A stretch of 64,000 nt of DNA, from the NCBI RefSeq assembly GCF_002215035.1, contig NZ_NKFP01000001.1:62001-126000 (forward strand). Direction: 5' to 3'. Below, piece after piece: positions 13,901-18,961 of the stretch (position 1 is its first letter; each line of letters begins with the position of its first letter). The notes under the pieces are model-generated. The model did not search any database, was not told the origin of the DNA, and worked only from the letters and a program-made list of their open reading frames with translations. A program made the translations under genes and the position numbers. Source of the DNA: Leptolyngbya ohadii IS1 (GTDB lineage Bacteria; Cyanobacteriota; Cyanobacteriia; Elainellales; Elainellaceae).

Positions 13901-14823
13901 AGCTTGGCAAGGGCAGCGATCTCTTTACGATCGGGGGCACCTCCAGTCAGCAAATTACGGTGAGTACGGGCGATAGCCAGGATCGGGTGAACGTTGAAGC
14001 GATCGCCGGCAAAACGACGATCAAAACAGATGCTGGAGATGACGTGGTTGTGGTTGGCAGCAAAGCTGGAACCGTTAGCACCATCAATGACACGCTTACC
14101 ATTCAAGGAGGTACGGGCTACGATGCGGTAGAAGTTATCGCTACGGGCAACAGCGCCAATGTTGCGGCAGTCTTGACTAATACTGCTATCACCGGGTTGG
14201 GCATGGCAGGATCGATCACCTACAGCGCCGTAGACTTCCTTAATCTTGAGCTTGGGGCAGGAAATAATACCCTACGGGTAGAGAGCACCCATAGCAGTAC
14301 AACCCAGATTCAGATGGGCGACGGTCAAGACCAAATCGAGGTTCAGGCAATCTCTGGTCAAACCACAGTCAAAATGGGAGCCGGACAGGATAATGTCCTG
14401 ATTGGAACGGAGCAAAACGGAACGGCAGGTATTAAAGCGGCTCTGACAGTTAACGGCGGCAGCGGTACCGACCAGCTGAAGGTTGACAATACGGCTGACC
14501 CAACCAATCGAGCAATCTCTGTGACTGAGGCTCAAATTCACGGTTTGGGCACGATGCAGGGGATTGACTACGGTTCCTTTGAGACGATCGATCTGTATCT
14601 TGGCTCTAACGCGGAGACTGTATCCATTACCCCTCTGCGAGTAGAGGAAACGGCTCCTAATGCATCTGGCGATAATGGGGTGTCTAAACTCAACATTTAC
14701 AGCAGCACAAATTCAGGAAAATCCTCCGAACAGGAAGGGCTGGTGCTGGGATTGATTAGCTCCTTACTCAAGGTGGTGAACTTCGATTCGCTTAACAATC
14801 TGTTCAGGCGATCGAGGAACTAG
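1..14823 (+). CDS. Giant repeat/RTX surface protein, 5' end outside window
   Basis: The reading frame is already open at base 1 (the first codons encode a repeat unit also seen later), so at least 4940 residues are visible and the start lies to the left. Bases 1-1920 encode ~89-aa repeats with the signature YYVKRxSDTAIQL. Bases ~2500-3540 encode ~109-aa beta repeats. The centre is beta-rich with recurring helical spacers carrying IPxxDxSL. One EF-hand-like loop (DRNSDNRLTIDD) is at 8197-8232. Nonapeptide RTX repeats (GGxGxDxLxGG) span ~10258-10610, followed by eleven 116-aa units to the stop. RTX repeats bind calcium and usually mark type I-secreted proteins, so an extracellular or surface role is inferred. 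No enzyme domain is recognised. The next gene downstream is parA, 490 bp away. The function could be adhesion, motility or envelope structure; the sequence does not decide. Confidence 0.85.
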   Translation, partial: HTLTDGQTVRYEARSNRAIGGLSNQGIYTVNVIDGRTVRLLQGGKVVDLTTDSLGEHALVPVLAFPTENGSGNVNITNDTITFAGKHFLQTGDKIDYYRTLDGSRPVGGTFDTLNTSPDVYPFFVIRVSDTEIKLAKTRPDALGHKSLDLTSIGRGMQTMTLVERADGDRSNLTFQLPSTLSASGSTLTLNYAHGFQTGQGVVLQIDSTASVPKSPLRGLVADVYTSQARVYRPNEEKTYYVKRISDTKFQLAETLADLQNGNFISLSTISGASKYRFMPTYHFAPSGTTVVDVANDQIIIEAGHGFSDGAQVKYEVPADETAIGGLTAGETYYVKRISSTAIQLTSSVGGAAVNLTSDGHGNHTFTQVAATFEAQNRLQVDINANTVLFSTAHGLTDGTAIRYEVPVGQRAIGGLTAGQTYYVKRVSDTAIQLTSSAGGAIVDLTSDGEGIQQFTRVATTFLAQNTLRVNVAQDQIQFASAHGLKDGAEVRYELDAGQTAIDGLTPGQIYYVKRVSDTAIQLLSAPGGSVMDLKSDGRGNHRLVQTGATFNADNQIAIDINTDTIFLPSSADLKVGDEVIYRTGGTAAIGGLQDGTKYYVVSLQGNGAKLATNPKGTAINLTSAGGAGNHQFIQSGVEFLTANDTAEQRRAAAVALAERLSRDLGVTVNLTAGNATSTNDPAAANSAIASGRNVTFRNIDLTYDEQQLKKTKLLAGITNGYAFMGSGFKIPDPVNPLPNPDEVGIKLSNINLGLALFKTIDFSQPTAPSKMGYALTGDGDAAIVGVSDLILKGKLDVQVNRSGQIVEEAITIPGGTIEVDFQQPDDLIRIKGSAELQISDYVSLNGNFNFEKTTSQLTIGGSDINAFVGIGLKTPTNQSDDIGVKLSKSSFNFTLNSDRSYDYDAAGTVSTVNLDPLKLTGTATAKGDSKGNLSVALNDLDLTLSDYVNLKGDFTYSVAKGATGDTIKVGGSDISAFVGIGAATPVETDDIGLQLSKSAFNFTYNPDKTYDYDATGSVSTVNLDFLKLNGTATAKGDSKGNLSVGLKGLDLTLGDYVNLKGDFNYSVAKGTKGDTIKVGGNDISAFMGIGAATPVTTDDMGLKVEKSAFNFTYNPDKTYQYDFGGSVAAVGMSPLTLSGNVAANGDNNSVKAKLTGLDLSVSSYAKLKGDFDFSIASESTTQIINLGATNGSVSLGAGGVGLDLKNITGSLQVRKPLNGTSSVAYAIDGDVALTGITALTAGGKVSAQYNEAPFDVVLGSRTIAAKTNQVAGKDIKLGITAFSQLKSEISGDVLFKLRDTDGAILAAVQNASAEVNLGNISIGGSADGSGGDSGLVTGRITNGNLGLVLLKNGQYALKGSASASLILKGTIEVGGDIGIEVADIDNVKYGATNPFSINESIAIGNQSLKVDFKDLINDVFEFKTSNLYIDLILTDVIKSALRSAAGTLDGVKKSLVPEYKDGKLISGNESLLSYTIPIADTSLDQILGVSNYLNLGASVNRYLDKPTAPGANQTLLGLMAFLKEDWLKTLPVYEGLDFIYDKNNKTLALTYKSTATYKTSLDFNLGAEAKRFGLEVTGKATVELEVNAGIDFALKFGWGSGTTTDFTLNNLNFNASASAKDLVFGAYFGPLEASLGSHDTDKKKGEVSLAIGGGLTYTDHDNNPSTPKKFDFKVDNGGTLNATLPLYASLAGTQIPKDPTKPPTVLLNGSIFKQDAGKLVPGDFTFKTENFDDLLNFRNFSIVDLVLMFKNAVTWAEQYRDYEVMGTTIPFVDVSLGEALDFASAINDSVLSKIDFYKPRKDLLNGTGGKLAKVELLSGTGGVLADITDNGQQIKRLTVSSTTFNTSLKGKHISLDGVGVFQIVAVNGSSLDLVQIQGQPEATALDGSSEASNFSALSSPDELSGPIPLDSTGDVGVLQLAALSDSSLEQTQTAEQSGTAALSSLNFVIYEPETEVRRLTDTSKTFNADYKGKYITLDGVGIFQITAVNGSSLDLREVNDAQTVLFKAIENPNLNSLGYTIHEKQEMIRSLQEFVVAVNKSGLLPFNVPLSYDPEANIFKIPLSFDYNVPVLSDLPLNFGTKLGDLSLSTSSKASLRAGLKGQIDFLVDFKGRPLTDAAGNALKDGQGNTLTSFQLFLDNVKLQGDVNFDIKDLEVAAKLGFLGLTAGGAGTGSAVHVGASITTGLAGRQNLSNLLDGEALVGGQIKPIKDALYLNFAGDAYARLRGLKVNAGVGEFTISPSVELGVYVPNLLNPKGVQTVTQPIGQAFDLKAQIAANTIKNEGIVVVLPDIADLLSFRNLSFSDIIRGLRAGIDFLNDSLADQPFYTASIPVIDRSLKETFTFMDDIAAKIQLVADNPAGALQEVESTIERILGLKDNNTLPPQQQQFSLYLKDNILNLHFGWQALFSQTFGFTLDLETLKELSGNTGSAALDAIGSLVDINSKATISLEAIAKLNFDIGISLDSLKEGKPGIFLYDYDTTTGLGTHAQVGVRLASSDLNLNFKVGPMNLGTKGATVVLDADGNIATKDYAGLIAGIDQKAGTLPDDGKFYIGKESFKDNFSAKLVGGFNINLPIYIDVFGFRKDLKDPLSVKTNPAYGDQGLMELFKNIANRPDKKPQPIVMTFPDIRGAFSLLGGNFSVLALLNDPTVIIDGVDSAVGVLEDVMDSNLAQDIPLIGDKLARGADFLRNIREGVLADLRRKLDGKGKTIEIIRQTLWDVLGPSKLNLLLDRNSDNRLTIDDVVVGWYDIKGNLLGEWKVGGDLPDKADAIQFDVRLGGKILGAGLDLPLDFDLPGLSLEVGGGFSLEMGWSFDFGFGISVSDTFYISTNKDPSKKELQVGISAFLDGAPNSGKDSPENAELFTAKGQLLFFGANLVDNKPNNRASGIYGGLSLDIVGDARGRVTFNRLLSGKFGELFKVDFGVKANLDLETTLGLVDLQGNAIGGMPRLRGDLIVNWDWQVGKAFLSPGVSIKNLEADLGSYVSGFLQPIAEKMRDTLKPVMPIVDVLTQKVPGLSIITSDDTVKGLINLLMQLKGYKPIDWSFIDAAKKIYGLIDVIAGMDKSESWLPLGDIMGLGTAKPTSAATTQPLPASFKELEAKIDQNTKVPPPPGGLVKTPRSGFQVFPYLKDISNWMKILSGGDATLFTYEMPLLQFQAELKVLLFSYGIPDIASIDINAIARLSAMADLGFGYDTYGIRKAIDTGNPLYALDGLYVMDWDMKGQEKPEFKFKGSIGIQGELDVFVASIAAEGLISLNVDIDLQDIEKPTLSKDAEGNITGQTWKGDGKIRGSEILTMLTYEPNASNLFGVRNLFNIDGSINFELNLVGQAFGFGFHQNLLNVELFRFRFDAPKVQPILAEVIDGVLYLNMGDRASKRKYGDLKDGGEAFYLHKDKSGKIGVEFDGYYQLYSGFTKIVARGGAGDDTIITSPNIGIVVELYGGDGNDTLSTGSAGGRLEGGSGNDTLDASRSTSSTTIIGGDGDDVLKGGKGADRLIGGDGEDKLSAGAGDDFLDGGSGGDTIDGGEGNDFSVMDKEFGRDRWADSKGGSVYDFTQINEDLEIYISQLSITVRRKGTDNELKVTGADSVTALANLRLGSGDDKITITRRSLTQFLDIDFGGGFDQLIIEDVGTQTGGLDDTLITGLGMGGTIKYRNLEDLSIQLGSNSDIFNVKTTHSGVTTLSTGAGIDTVTVKTTAGDTYINTEDDEDILTIENTGANTKTYVDMGRGNDLTSVLTIDGETKIDGAEGDDIVLVSNTKSQAEGIRSRLTVKGGLGTDTLNLSDFGETADSTGVLTDSQIRGLGMAGMIDYGTVDVLSIDLGSGHDNFTVLSTHRTQTYINMGRGADTVFIETISGETTVKSGADDDIIHVRNDKDLLDQIAAQLILQGGTGKDILNVSDAGDTTNNTGTLTNSRIAGLDMTGHIDYGAFELLDLRLGSGQDNFRVFSTHTAITQIDTGLGSDVAIVETVSGETNLKLSDGDDAATVGTPDKLLDFINAALVVQGGIGRDQLNVDDSGDRNDNSGRLTDNRITGLDMKGWIDYGMFETFSLQLGLGNDALTLANTHTAATLINGSAGDDAIRINAVSGETTLKTGQGDDLITLGSSSNTVDLFKARLVISGEDGTDLLNVDDSGDRTDNSGEIIDNRIIGLGMTNPVEYSEVEAVAILLGQGHDTFTIRANNTDSAFLDTGSGNDLINVESIRGETTIRGSAGDDVVRVHSADHRLEDIADRLVISGGTGSDIVELNDSGETQDSEGFIGNGLFSGLGVAAAIEYDAIEVLAVQLGTGDDRFRIDSNQTVEVQLDTADGDDTIEVESIRSTTSVKAGLGDDLIKIAGINQRLTSIQGNFSVNGGQGNDLFTLTDAGNTADTVGTLSSTSIIGLGMAGQVKYDAIESLTITTGSGQDIFTIASTASGQTQIDTAAGNDVVNVWTIAGETTVKTGAGSDIVQIGNSSQSLSGVQQNLVVHGNSGDDALRLVNSAATTPQSGALTDHQIAELGMAGVIKYGAFELLDIQLGSANDAFRILDTHAGQTQIDAGTGSDRVDIEAITGATIVKTGDGDDNIVVSNTAQTVNTIANSLVIKGDAGQDTLLINDSGDSADNTGDLGEQTLAGLGLANTINYGSIEVIDIQLGKGSDLFTIGGTSSQQITVSTGDSQDRVNVEAIAGKTTIKTDAGDDVVVVGSKAGTVSTINDTLTIQGGTGYDAVEVIATGNSANVAAVLTNTAITGLGMAGSITYSAVDFLNLELGAGNNTLRVESTHSSTTQIQMGDGQDQIEVQAISGQTTVKMGAGQDNVLIGTEQNGTAGIKAALTVNGGSGTDQLKVDNTADPTNRAISVTEAQIHGLGTMQGIDYGSFETIDLYLGSNAETVSITPLRVEETAPNASGDNGVSKLNIYSSTNSGKSSEQEGLVLGLISSLLKVVNFDSLNNLFRRSRN
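2500..3540 (+). repeat. 109-aa (327-bp) beta repeats
   Basis: The codons for DYVNLKGDF recur at 2839 and 3166 (327 bp apart), with a diverged copy on each side. Each unit contains IxVGGxDIxAFVGIG and a Tyr/Asp-rich strand (KTYDYDA). They look like stacked beta units; I do not recognise a named family. Confidence 0.8.
10258..10610 (+). repeat. RTX calcium-binding nonapeptide block
   Basis: Repeats of the form GGxGxDxLxGG (for example GGDGNDTL, GGSGNDTL, GGDGDDVLKGG, GAGDDFLDGG, GGEGND) are the classic RTX beta-roll. The block separates the beta-rich centre from the C-terminal 348-bp units. Confidence 0.9.
10909..14640 (+). repeat. Eleven 116-aa units, nine intervals of exactly 348 bp
   Basis: Aligned on the residue 11 positions before the conserved GLGM/GLDM motif, units start at 10909, 11383, 11731, 12079, 12427, 12775, 13123, 13471, 13819, 14167 and 14515. 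The first interval is 474 bp (a 126-bp extra piece); the other nine are all 348 bp. Each unit has GLxMxGxIxYGxxE, a strand LxLGSGxDxF, a GETTVKxGxGDDxI turn and a short helix before LxxxGGxGxDxLxVxDxGD. Confidence 0.93.
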
Positions 14824-14858
14824 TCTACAGAAGTCTACTTCCAGACCTCTATTCATCA

Positions 14859-14892
14859 ATTCAGTCCATCCATCGATTCAGCCCATCCACTG
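14859..14892. repeat. 17-bp tandem duplication after stop codon
   Basis: Two 17-bp units beginning ATTCAGYCCATCCA lie at 14859-14875 and 14876-14892. A shorter AGTCTACWKM duplication begins at the stop codon itself (14822). Confidence 0.7.
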
Positions 14893-14912
14893 ATTAATAG
14901 CTAAATTCGATC

Positions 14913-14945
14913 GGCAGGTTATCTTCCAAGGTGCCTGCCTTTTCC
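14913..14945 (+). terminator. Candidate rho-independent terminator of the giant gene
   Basis: GGCAGG (14913-14918) pairs with CCTGCC (14934-14939) around a 15-nt loop and is followed by TTTTCC, about 90 bp after the stop codon. The stem is short, so this is moderate evidence only. Confidence 0.45.
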
Positions 14946-15219
14946 GTTTAATGCCATCTCCCAGAATTAACGCCGCAGGCTGATAAAGCTAATCCCCCCT
15001 CTCAGATCGAACTAGTGGGCTAGCATCAGGCAGCTTTGCAAAATATCTAGAGATCGACCCAATTTGATTCAAATTTCAGAATTTGATCTATAGTCATAGC
15101 CATTTGGATTTTCCGGACTGCTGAAGTGATGCCCTTTATATAAGCAGGATTTCTGAAGCTCCCCGTGCCTTCTGCTCGGTTTATCCAGGTTTTTCAGCAG
15201 AAACCATTCGGTAGATGCT

Positions 15220-15239
15220 TAACCAAAATGTTTTGGTTA
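15220..15239. promoter_or_regulatory. parS-like imperfect palindrome upstream of parA
   Basis: Arms TAACCAAAA and TTTTGGTTA flank a central TG. It lies 77 bp upstream of the parA start and matches the perfect palindrome inside parB except at the centre. A lone half-site TTTTGGTTA is at 15300-15308, just before the parA start codon. It could be a centromere site, an operator for autoregulation, or both. Confidence 0.65.
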
Positions 15240-15316
15240 GTCGATTTAATACTTCAAGAAGCTATTCAGGAGAATCAATGATAGGATCGAAACTATGTCT
15301 TTTGGTTATTTAACCC

Positions 15317-16006
15317 ATGCCAAAAACAAAGTCTTTGAAAACCGTAACGCTGCCCGATAAACTGCCCAAAATTCTGTCGTTTCTGAATCAAAAGGGCGGT
15401 GCCGGAAAATCAACTGGCGCGGTTCATACGGTCGATTGGTTTGCTCAACGGGGCTATTCGGCGATTCTGGTCGATGCGGACGGACAGCAAAGTTCATCCA
15501 GCTGGTTAGAAGAATTAGAACTTCCCTGCAAGGTGATCAATGACCCTGAAGCCTTGTTTGACGAGTTGCCCAAACTTGCAGACTCCTACGATGTCGTGGT
15601 AGTCGATGGTCCAGGGAACGCTAGCGAAGTCACGAAAGCGGTTCTCATCCGATCGAATCTGGTGCTTATCCCCTGCCGAGACTCCATGATTGACCTGGCT
15701 AGCACTGGAAAAATTGTCCAGTTTGTCCGTCAGGCAAAGGAGATTCGGGGAGGAATGCCAATTGCCGCCCTGTACCTGAACGCGGTGAAGGAAAACACCA
15801 TCCTGCTCCGTGAAGCGAAGGAAGCTCTTCAGAGCGGAATTTTGCCCCTGCTCAGCACAGCACTCCCCGATCGCCAGTGTATTAAGGATGCGCCGGGACA
15901 GGGAAGCACCGTCTTTCGGATGCGAGGAAGTTCTCCCAAAGCCGCCGCAGGGTTCTATACTCAACTGTTGATTGAAGCGTTAAAGCTATTCGAGTCAGAA
16001 TCATGA
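15317..16006 (+). CDS. parA: ParA-family partition ATPase
   Basis: A 229-aa Walker-type ATPase of the small ParA/MinD class, expected to drive plasmid segregation by ATP-dependent binding to nucleoid DNA and release by ParB. The deviant Walker A motif NQKGGAGKST is at residues ~28-37, the VDADGQQSS switch region at ~53-61, and the Walker B-like VVVDGPG at ~94-100. There is no N-terminal helix-turn-helix extension, so this resembles type Ib or short chromosomal ParA proteins. It overlaps parB by 4 bp (ATGA), which indicates translational coupling. Palindromic sites just upstream suggest that ParB or ParAB autoregulates the operon. The family call is firm; a role on a plasmid is inferred from the neighbouring Rep/iteron locus. 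Confidence 0.92.
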   Translation: MPKTKSLKTVTLPDKLPKILSFLNQKGGAGKSTGAVHTVDWFAQRGYSAILVDADGQQSSSSWLEELELPCKVINDPEALFDELPKLADSYDVVVVDGPGNASEVTKAVLIRSNLVLIPCRDSMIDLASTGKIVQFVRQAKEIRGGMPIAALYLNAVKENTILLREAKEALQSGILPLLSTALPDRQCIKDAPGQGSTVFRMRGSSPKAAAGFYTQLLIEALKLFESES

Positions 16007-17001
16007 CAGCACGCCGTAAACTGAGAGACGCAATTGCCAGCCGCGAGGAATTAAACTTCGTTTTTGGGCAGGCGACGCCCCAGAAGGTCAATCAGGTTGT
16101 TGAAGAGACTCAGGAGCAGGCAATTCCCTGTCATCAGATTCTCTGCTCGTTTACCTTCGTTCCAGATAACAAACCTGTCCGCCACTACTACGATCCGCAC
16201 GAACTGGAACACTGGGCGCTGCACGACATTAAGCCCAACGGCATCCGATCGCCTCTCTGGATTCGCCCCCACCCGCATCAGCCAGGCAAATATGAGCTGG
16301 TTGCCGGATTACGACGGTTCAAGGCAGCCAGCATCCTCAAGCTAGAGACCGTTCCCGTCAGAATATTTAACTGGGACGATCACACTGCATTTCAGGCGGC
16401 AGTTTCAGAGAATGCTAATCGGCGGGATTTTAGCGCTCTGGAAGAACTCGACAACATGCTGCGTCTGCTTGAGATTCAGCTAGATTACAACACGGAGGAA
16501 GTCATCAGTCTGCTGTACCGCATGAACAATGCAGCAAAAGGAATTACTAACCAAAACGTTTTGGTTAGCCCGGAGTCGCAGCAAGTTCAGCAGATTTTCG
16601 ACGCGTTTGGCAAAATTACCTGGCAATCCTTTGTTGCTACCCGCCTGCCGCTGCTGAAAAAGCCCCCAGAGATCCTGGAGAAGATCAGGCAGGGAGAAAT
16701 TCATTACACCAAGGGAATCCTGATTGCGGGCATTAAAGATTTGCAGCTTCGGAACCAGCTCTTGCAGGAAGCCGTCCTGGAAGGATTGAGCCTAAGCGAG
16801 ATTAAACAGCGACTTCAGGCAATTAATGGTACAAATAGCCAGAATTCAGCTTCAAGTTCTCCCCAAACACAGGATCTCAAGCATCGCTTCAGCCAGGTTA
16901 TGCAGCAGGCAAAGAAGAACCGATCGATCTGGAAGAATCCGGATAAAGCTCAGTCGCTAGAGCAATTGCTTACCCAATTAGAATCCCTGGTGAATTCCTA
17001 G
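16003..17001 (+). CDS. parB: ParB-family partition protein
   Basis: A 332-aa ParB/Spo0J-type protein. The ParB nuclease-like box includes WIRPHP, GLRRFKAA and ENANRRDFSALEE (residues ~85-150). This is followed by a helical region typical of the parS-binding helix-turn-helix (~160-270) and a Gln/Lys-rich C-terminal segment likely to dimerise. The start ATG overlaps the parA stop. ParB binds parS, spreads on flanking DNA and stimulates ParA. The gene itself contains a perfect 22-bp palindrome at 16547-16568, translated as TNQNVLVS, that resembles a parS site. The partner recombinase gene follows on the opposite strand. Confidence 0.88.
   Translation: MTARRKLRDAIASREELNFVFGQATPQKVNQVVEETQEQAIPCHQILCSFTFVPDNKPVRHYYDPHELEHWALHDIKPNGIRSPLWIRPHPHQPGKYELVAGLRRFKAASILKLETVPVRIFNWDDHTAFQAAVSENANRRDFSALEELDNMLRLLEIQLDYNTEEVISLLYRMNNAAKGITNQNVLVSPESQQVQQIFDAFGKITWQSFVATRLPLLKKPPEILEKIRQGEIHYTKGILIAGIKDLQLRNQLLQEAVLEGLSLSEIKQRLQAINGTNSQNSASSSPQTQDLKHRFSQVMQQAKKNRSIWKNPDKAQSLEQLLTQLESLVNS
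16547..16568. promoter_or_regulatory. Perfect 22-bp palindrome inside parB, candidate parS
   Basis: Half-site CTAACCAAAAC is followed directly by its exact reverse complement. The same core occurs upstream of parA (15220) and at 57948. A centromere within parB is a known arrangement in some Par loci. The palindrome also constrains eight codons, so conservation across homologues would be informative. Confidence 0.7.
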
Positions 17002-17064
17002 CCCATCGAATCAAGGATTAAGCTTGGGGAAAGCAATTTTAGGGATTGCAGGATAGGGATTGCG

Positions 17065-18201
17065 CTATTCTGTGGATTCATCCATGATTTGCAGGAATGC
17101 AGCTTCTGCGGCGGATTGATCCTCCGCTCGATTGGCGGCGCGAAGGTAGCGCTGGAAGTTTTGCAGCGATCGATGCCGGGTGAGCATCATGGCGTGATGG
17201 GGATTCATCCCCTTTAACAAAAGATGAGTTGCGAAGGCATGGCGGAACTGGTAGGTGCAGAGATCAATCCCGGTTTGCTGAGCAATTTGTTTAAGCAGCT
17301 TGCGAATTCCGTCGTAGCCCAGACGCTTGCCGCCATTACGACGGGAGTGGGATGCCAGCAGGGGAGACTCATCAGAAAATACCTCCCCCCGATCCTGCCG
17401 CCAGCGCAAGTATTGTTCTAAATCTCGCTTTCCCTGAGCCGTCAGGGGCATCCAGGACGATCGGTTAATTTCTCTATCGGTTTCCCGATTTACCTGGCGA
17501 TCGGTTACTCCTTCTGTTCCTTTGCCTACCCTAACCGCCTGAAGATAAAGCCGCTGCCCGTCGTAATCTGCAACATTTAACGCCGATATTTCCTCTGCCC
17601 GCAGCCCGTGGAGGAGCAGTGTCACCAGGGCTTGATTCCGTTCTGGCAAAGAACTGTCAGAGGCAGCCCGATAAATTTTTGCGATCTCGGCTGCTTCCAG
17701 GCTTGTTGCTTCCGGTTCCCCCAGCCTGGGCAATTCGACCTCTGCGGTTGGATCATAGCTAACATACCCCGATCGCATCATCCAGCGATAAAAACTCCTC
17801 AAAGTTCCCAAAACGCGCCGCACCGTTGCATCGGACAACGCCCGCTGTCCTGACCGGAAATCCTGGCGCAGCAAATACCGCTTGAACTGAGAAATGTGTC
17901 GGGGCGTAATCTCTGCCCATGATTTATCCGTCCAGTTTAGGAACTGCTGTAAATCCTGACGGTATGCCTTCTGGGTTCTGGGGGAAAGGGAACCCGCTTT
18001 GCGAGAGTTTGCATTTTGCAGAAACGCTTCTACCTGGAGGAGCCTTGGCTCTGGCAAGTCACTGGCCTCAAGGACAGCGATCGCTCCAGGCTGCCCGGTA
18101 GAGTCATCAGGAGCAAATGGAAGGTCAGGAACCGACCGGGGACTGTCGTCCGACCGAAGCGAAATGATTACAGGGTCAGGAATCGATTTACGGCGGCTCA
18201 T
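17065..18201 (-). CDS. Tyrosine recombinase (XerC/D-like integrase)
   Basis: A 378-aa recombinase with an N-terminal SAM-like core-binding domain (residues ~55-150, NSRKAGSLSPRTQKAYRQDL) and a C-terminal catalytic domain (~165-375). Catalytic elements visible are Arg in HGLRAEEI, Lys in VGKG, the second Arg in YQFRHAFATHLL, His in LTRHRS and the nucleophile Tyr in NFQRYL. The usual HxxR motif reads YQFR, so the first His is replaced by Tyr. The beta-hairpin after the Lys holds a polar insert rich in DRxxNR. It lies convergent to parB, 63 bp away. It may resolve plasmid dimers or integrate mobile DNA. No attachment site was identified. Confidence 0.88.
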   Translation of the reverse strand: MSRRKSIPDPVIISLRSDDSPRSVPDLPFAPDDSTGQPGAIAVLEASDLPEPRLLQVEAFLQNANSRKAGSLSPRTQKAYRQDLQQFLNWTDKSWAEITPRHISQFKRYLLRQDFRSGQRALSDATVRRVLGTLRSFYRWMMRSGYVSYDPTAEVELPRLGEPEATSLEAAEIAKIYRAASDSSLPERNQALVTLLLHGLRAEEISALNVADYDGQRLYLQAVRVGKGTEGVTDRQVNRETDREINRSSWMPLTAQGKRDLEQYLRWRQDRGEVFSDESPLLASHSRRNGGKRLGYDGIRKLLKQIAQQTGIDLCTYQFRHAFATHLLLKGMNPHHAMMLTRHRSLQNFQRYLRAANRAEDQSAAEAAFLQIMDESTE

Positions 18202-18461
18202 AGGTGGAGTAGGGAAGCAAATTAAGGGAACTGGAGTGTCATGCCATCCAGTAAAACGGTCTAAAGCTAATAGCAGCAGGGAATTTGCAAGGGCTTGAAC
18301 CAGGAATAACCTTTCCTGCCTTATTATGACTGAGAATTATCATAGAACAAATAAAAAATATTATCCGGAATATAGGATTTCTCAAACCAATTAAACTGAA
18401 TCCCTGCCGTTGCAGTAAAATCGGGATAGCCAAGGGGTTAGAACAATCGCAGTAATTGAGG

Positions 18462-18953
18462 ATGGCAAAGGGACTACCGGAAAAATGTCGCAAGTGTGCC
18501 ATGCTGTCGGCAGAACAGGCGCAAGTGCTTCACGGCAAAGAGGGAGATAACTGCTGGAATCCAGGCGTGTGCTACAGTCGCCGATCCTATGTTCGTCACC
18601 GCGATCGCATCAACCAGACCCGAAGCCGCAAACGTAAAGAGGGCAGACTGGAGCAGATCTCCGTTGAATTTGAGCCGCTCAGTCAGCTTGTGTATGGGGT
18701 GCTGGTGGTGTATCGCAAAGCGGGCGCGGATACTCCAGTTCATGCCATTGCTGCCGAGATCTGGCAGGGACAAGAAAAGATTGCGATCGTGCCTGCTGTT
18801 CACTGTGGGGGACTGGTACCCAGCCAGGTTCATACCTACGTGGGCAAAATGCTGAGCGTGCTAGAAAAGCGATACGGCATCAGAAAGTTTGCTAGCCAAA
18901 CGCGGCTCGATCCCGATCTCTGCCCCCTTCATCCCTGTCCACTTAAGGCTTGA
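18462..18953 (+). CDS. Unrecognised Cys-rich protein
   Basis: A 163-aa soluble protein starting MAKGLPEKCRKC. Cysteines arranged CxxC...CxxxxxC within residues ~8-40, with a His between them, suggest a small metal-binding N-terminus. It is followed by a basic stretch (RHRDRINQTRSRKRK) and an alpha/beta C-terminal half (VYGVLVVYRKAG, VHAIAAEIWQG) ending in a CPLHPC motif. An in-frame TTG six bases upstream is an alternative start. It is followed by a second gene whose ribosome-binding site overlaps its stop codon, so the two are probably co-transcribed. The zinc-finger-like N-terminus and basic patch would fit nucleic-acid binding, but that is inference; no family is assigned. Confidence 0.7.
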   Translation: MAKGLPEKCRKCAMLSAEQAQVLHGKEGDNCWNPGVCYSRRSYVRHRDRINQTRSRKRKEGRLEQISVEFEPLSQLVYGVLVVYRKAGADTPVHAIAAEIWQGQEKIAIVPAVHCGGLVPSQVHTYVGKMLSVLEKRYGIRKFASQTRLDPDLCPLHPCPLKA

Positions 18954-18961
18954 GGCACGCC

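Larger units (their letters stand above)
14824..15316. other. Intergenic region between giant gene and parA
   Basis: About 490 bp with no credible gene. It holds the tandem duplication and candidate terminator near the giant gene, an AT-rich middle (15050-15130) that could carry the parAB promoter, and the parS-like palindrome and half-site nearest parA. Confidence 0.6.
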
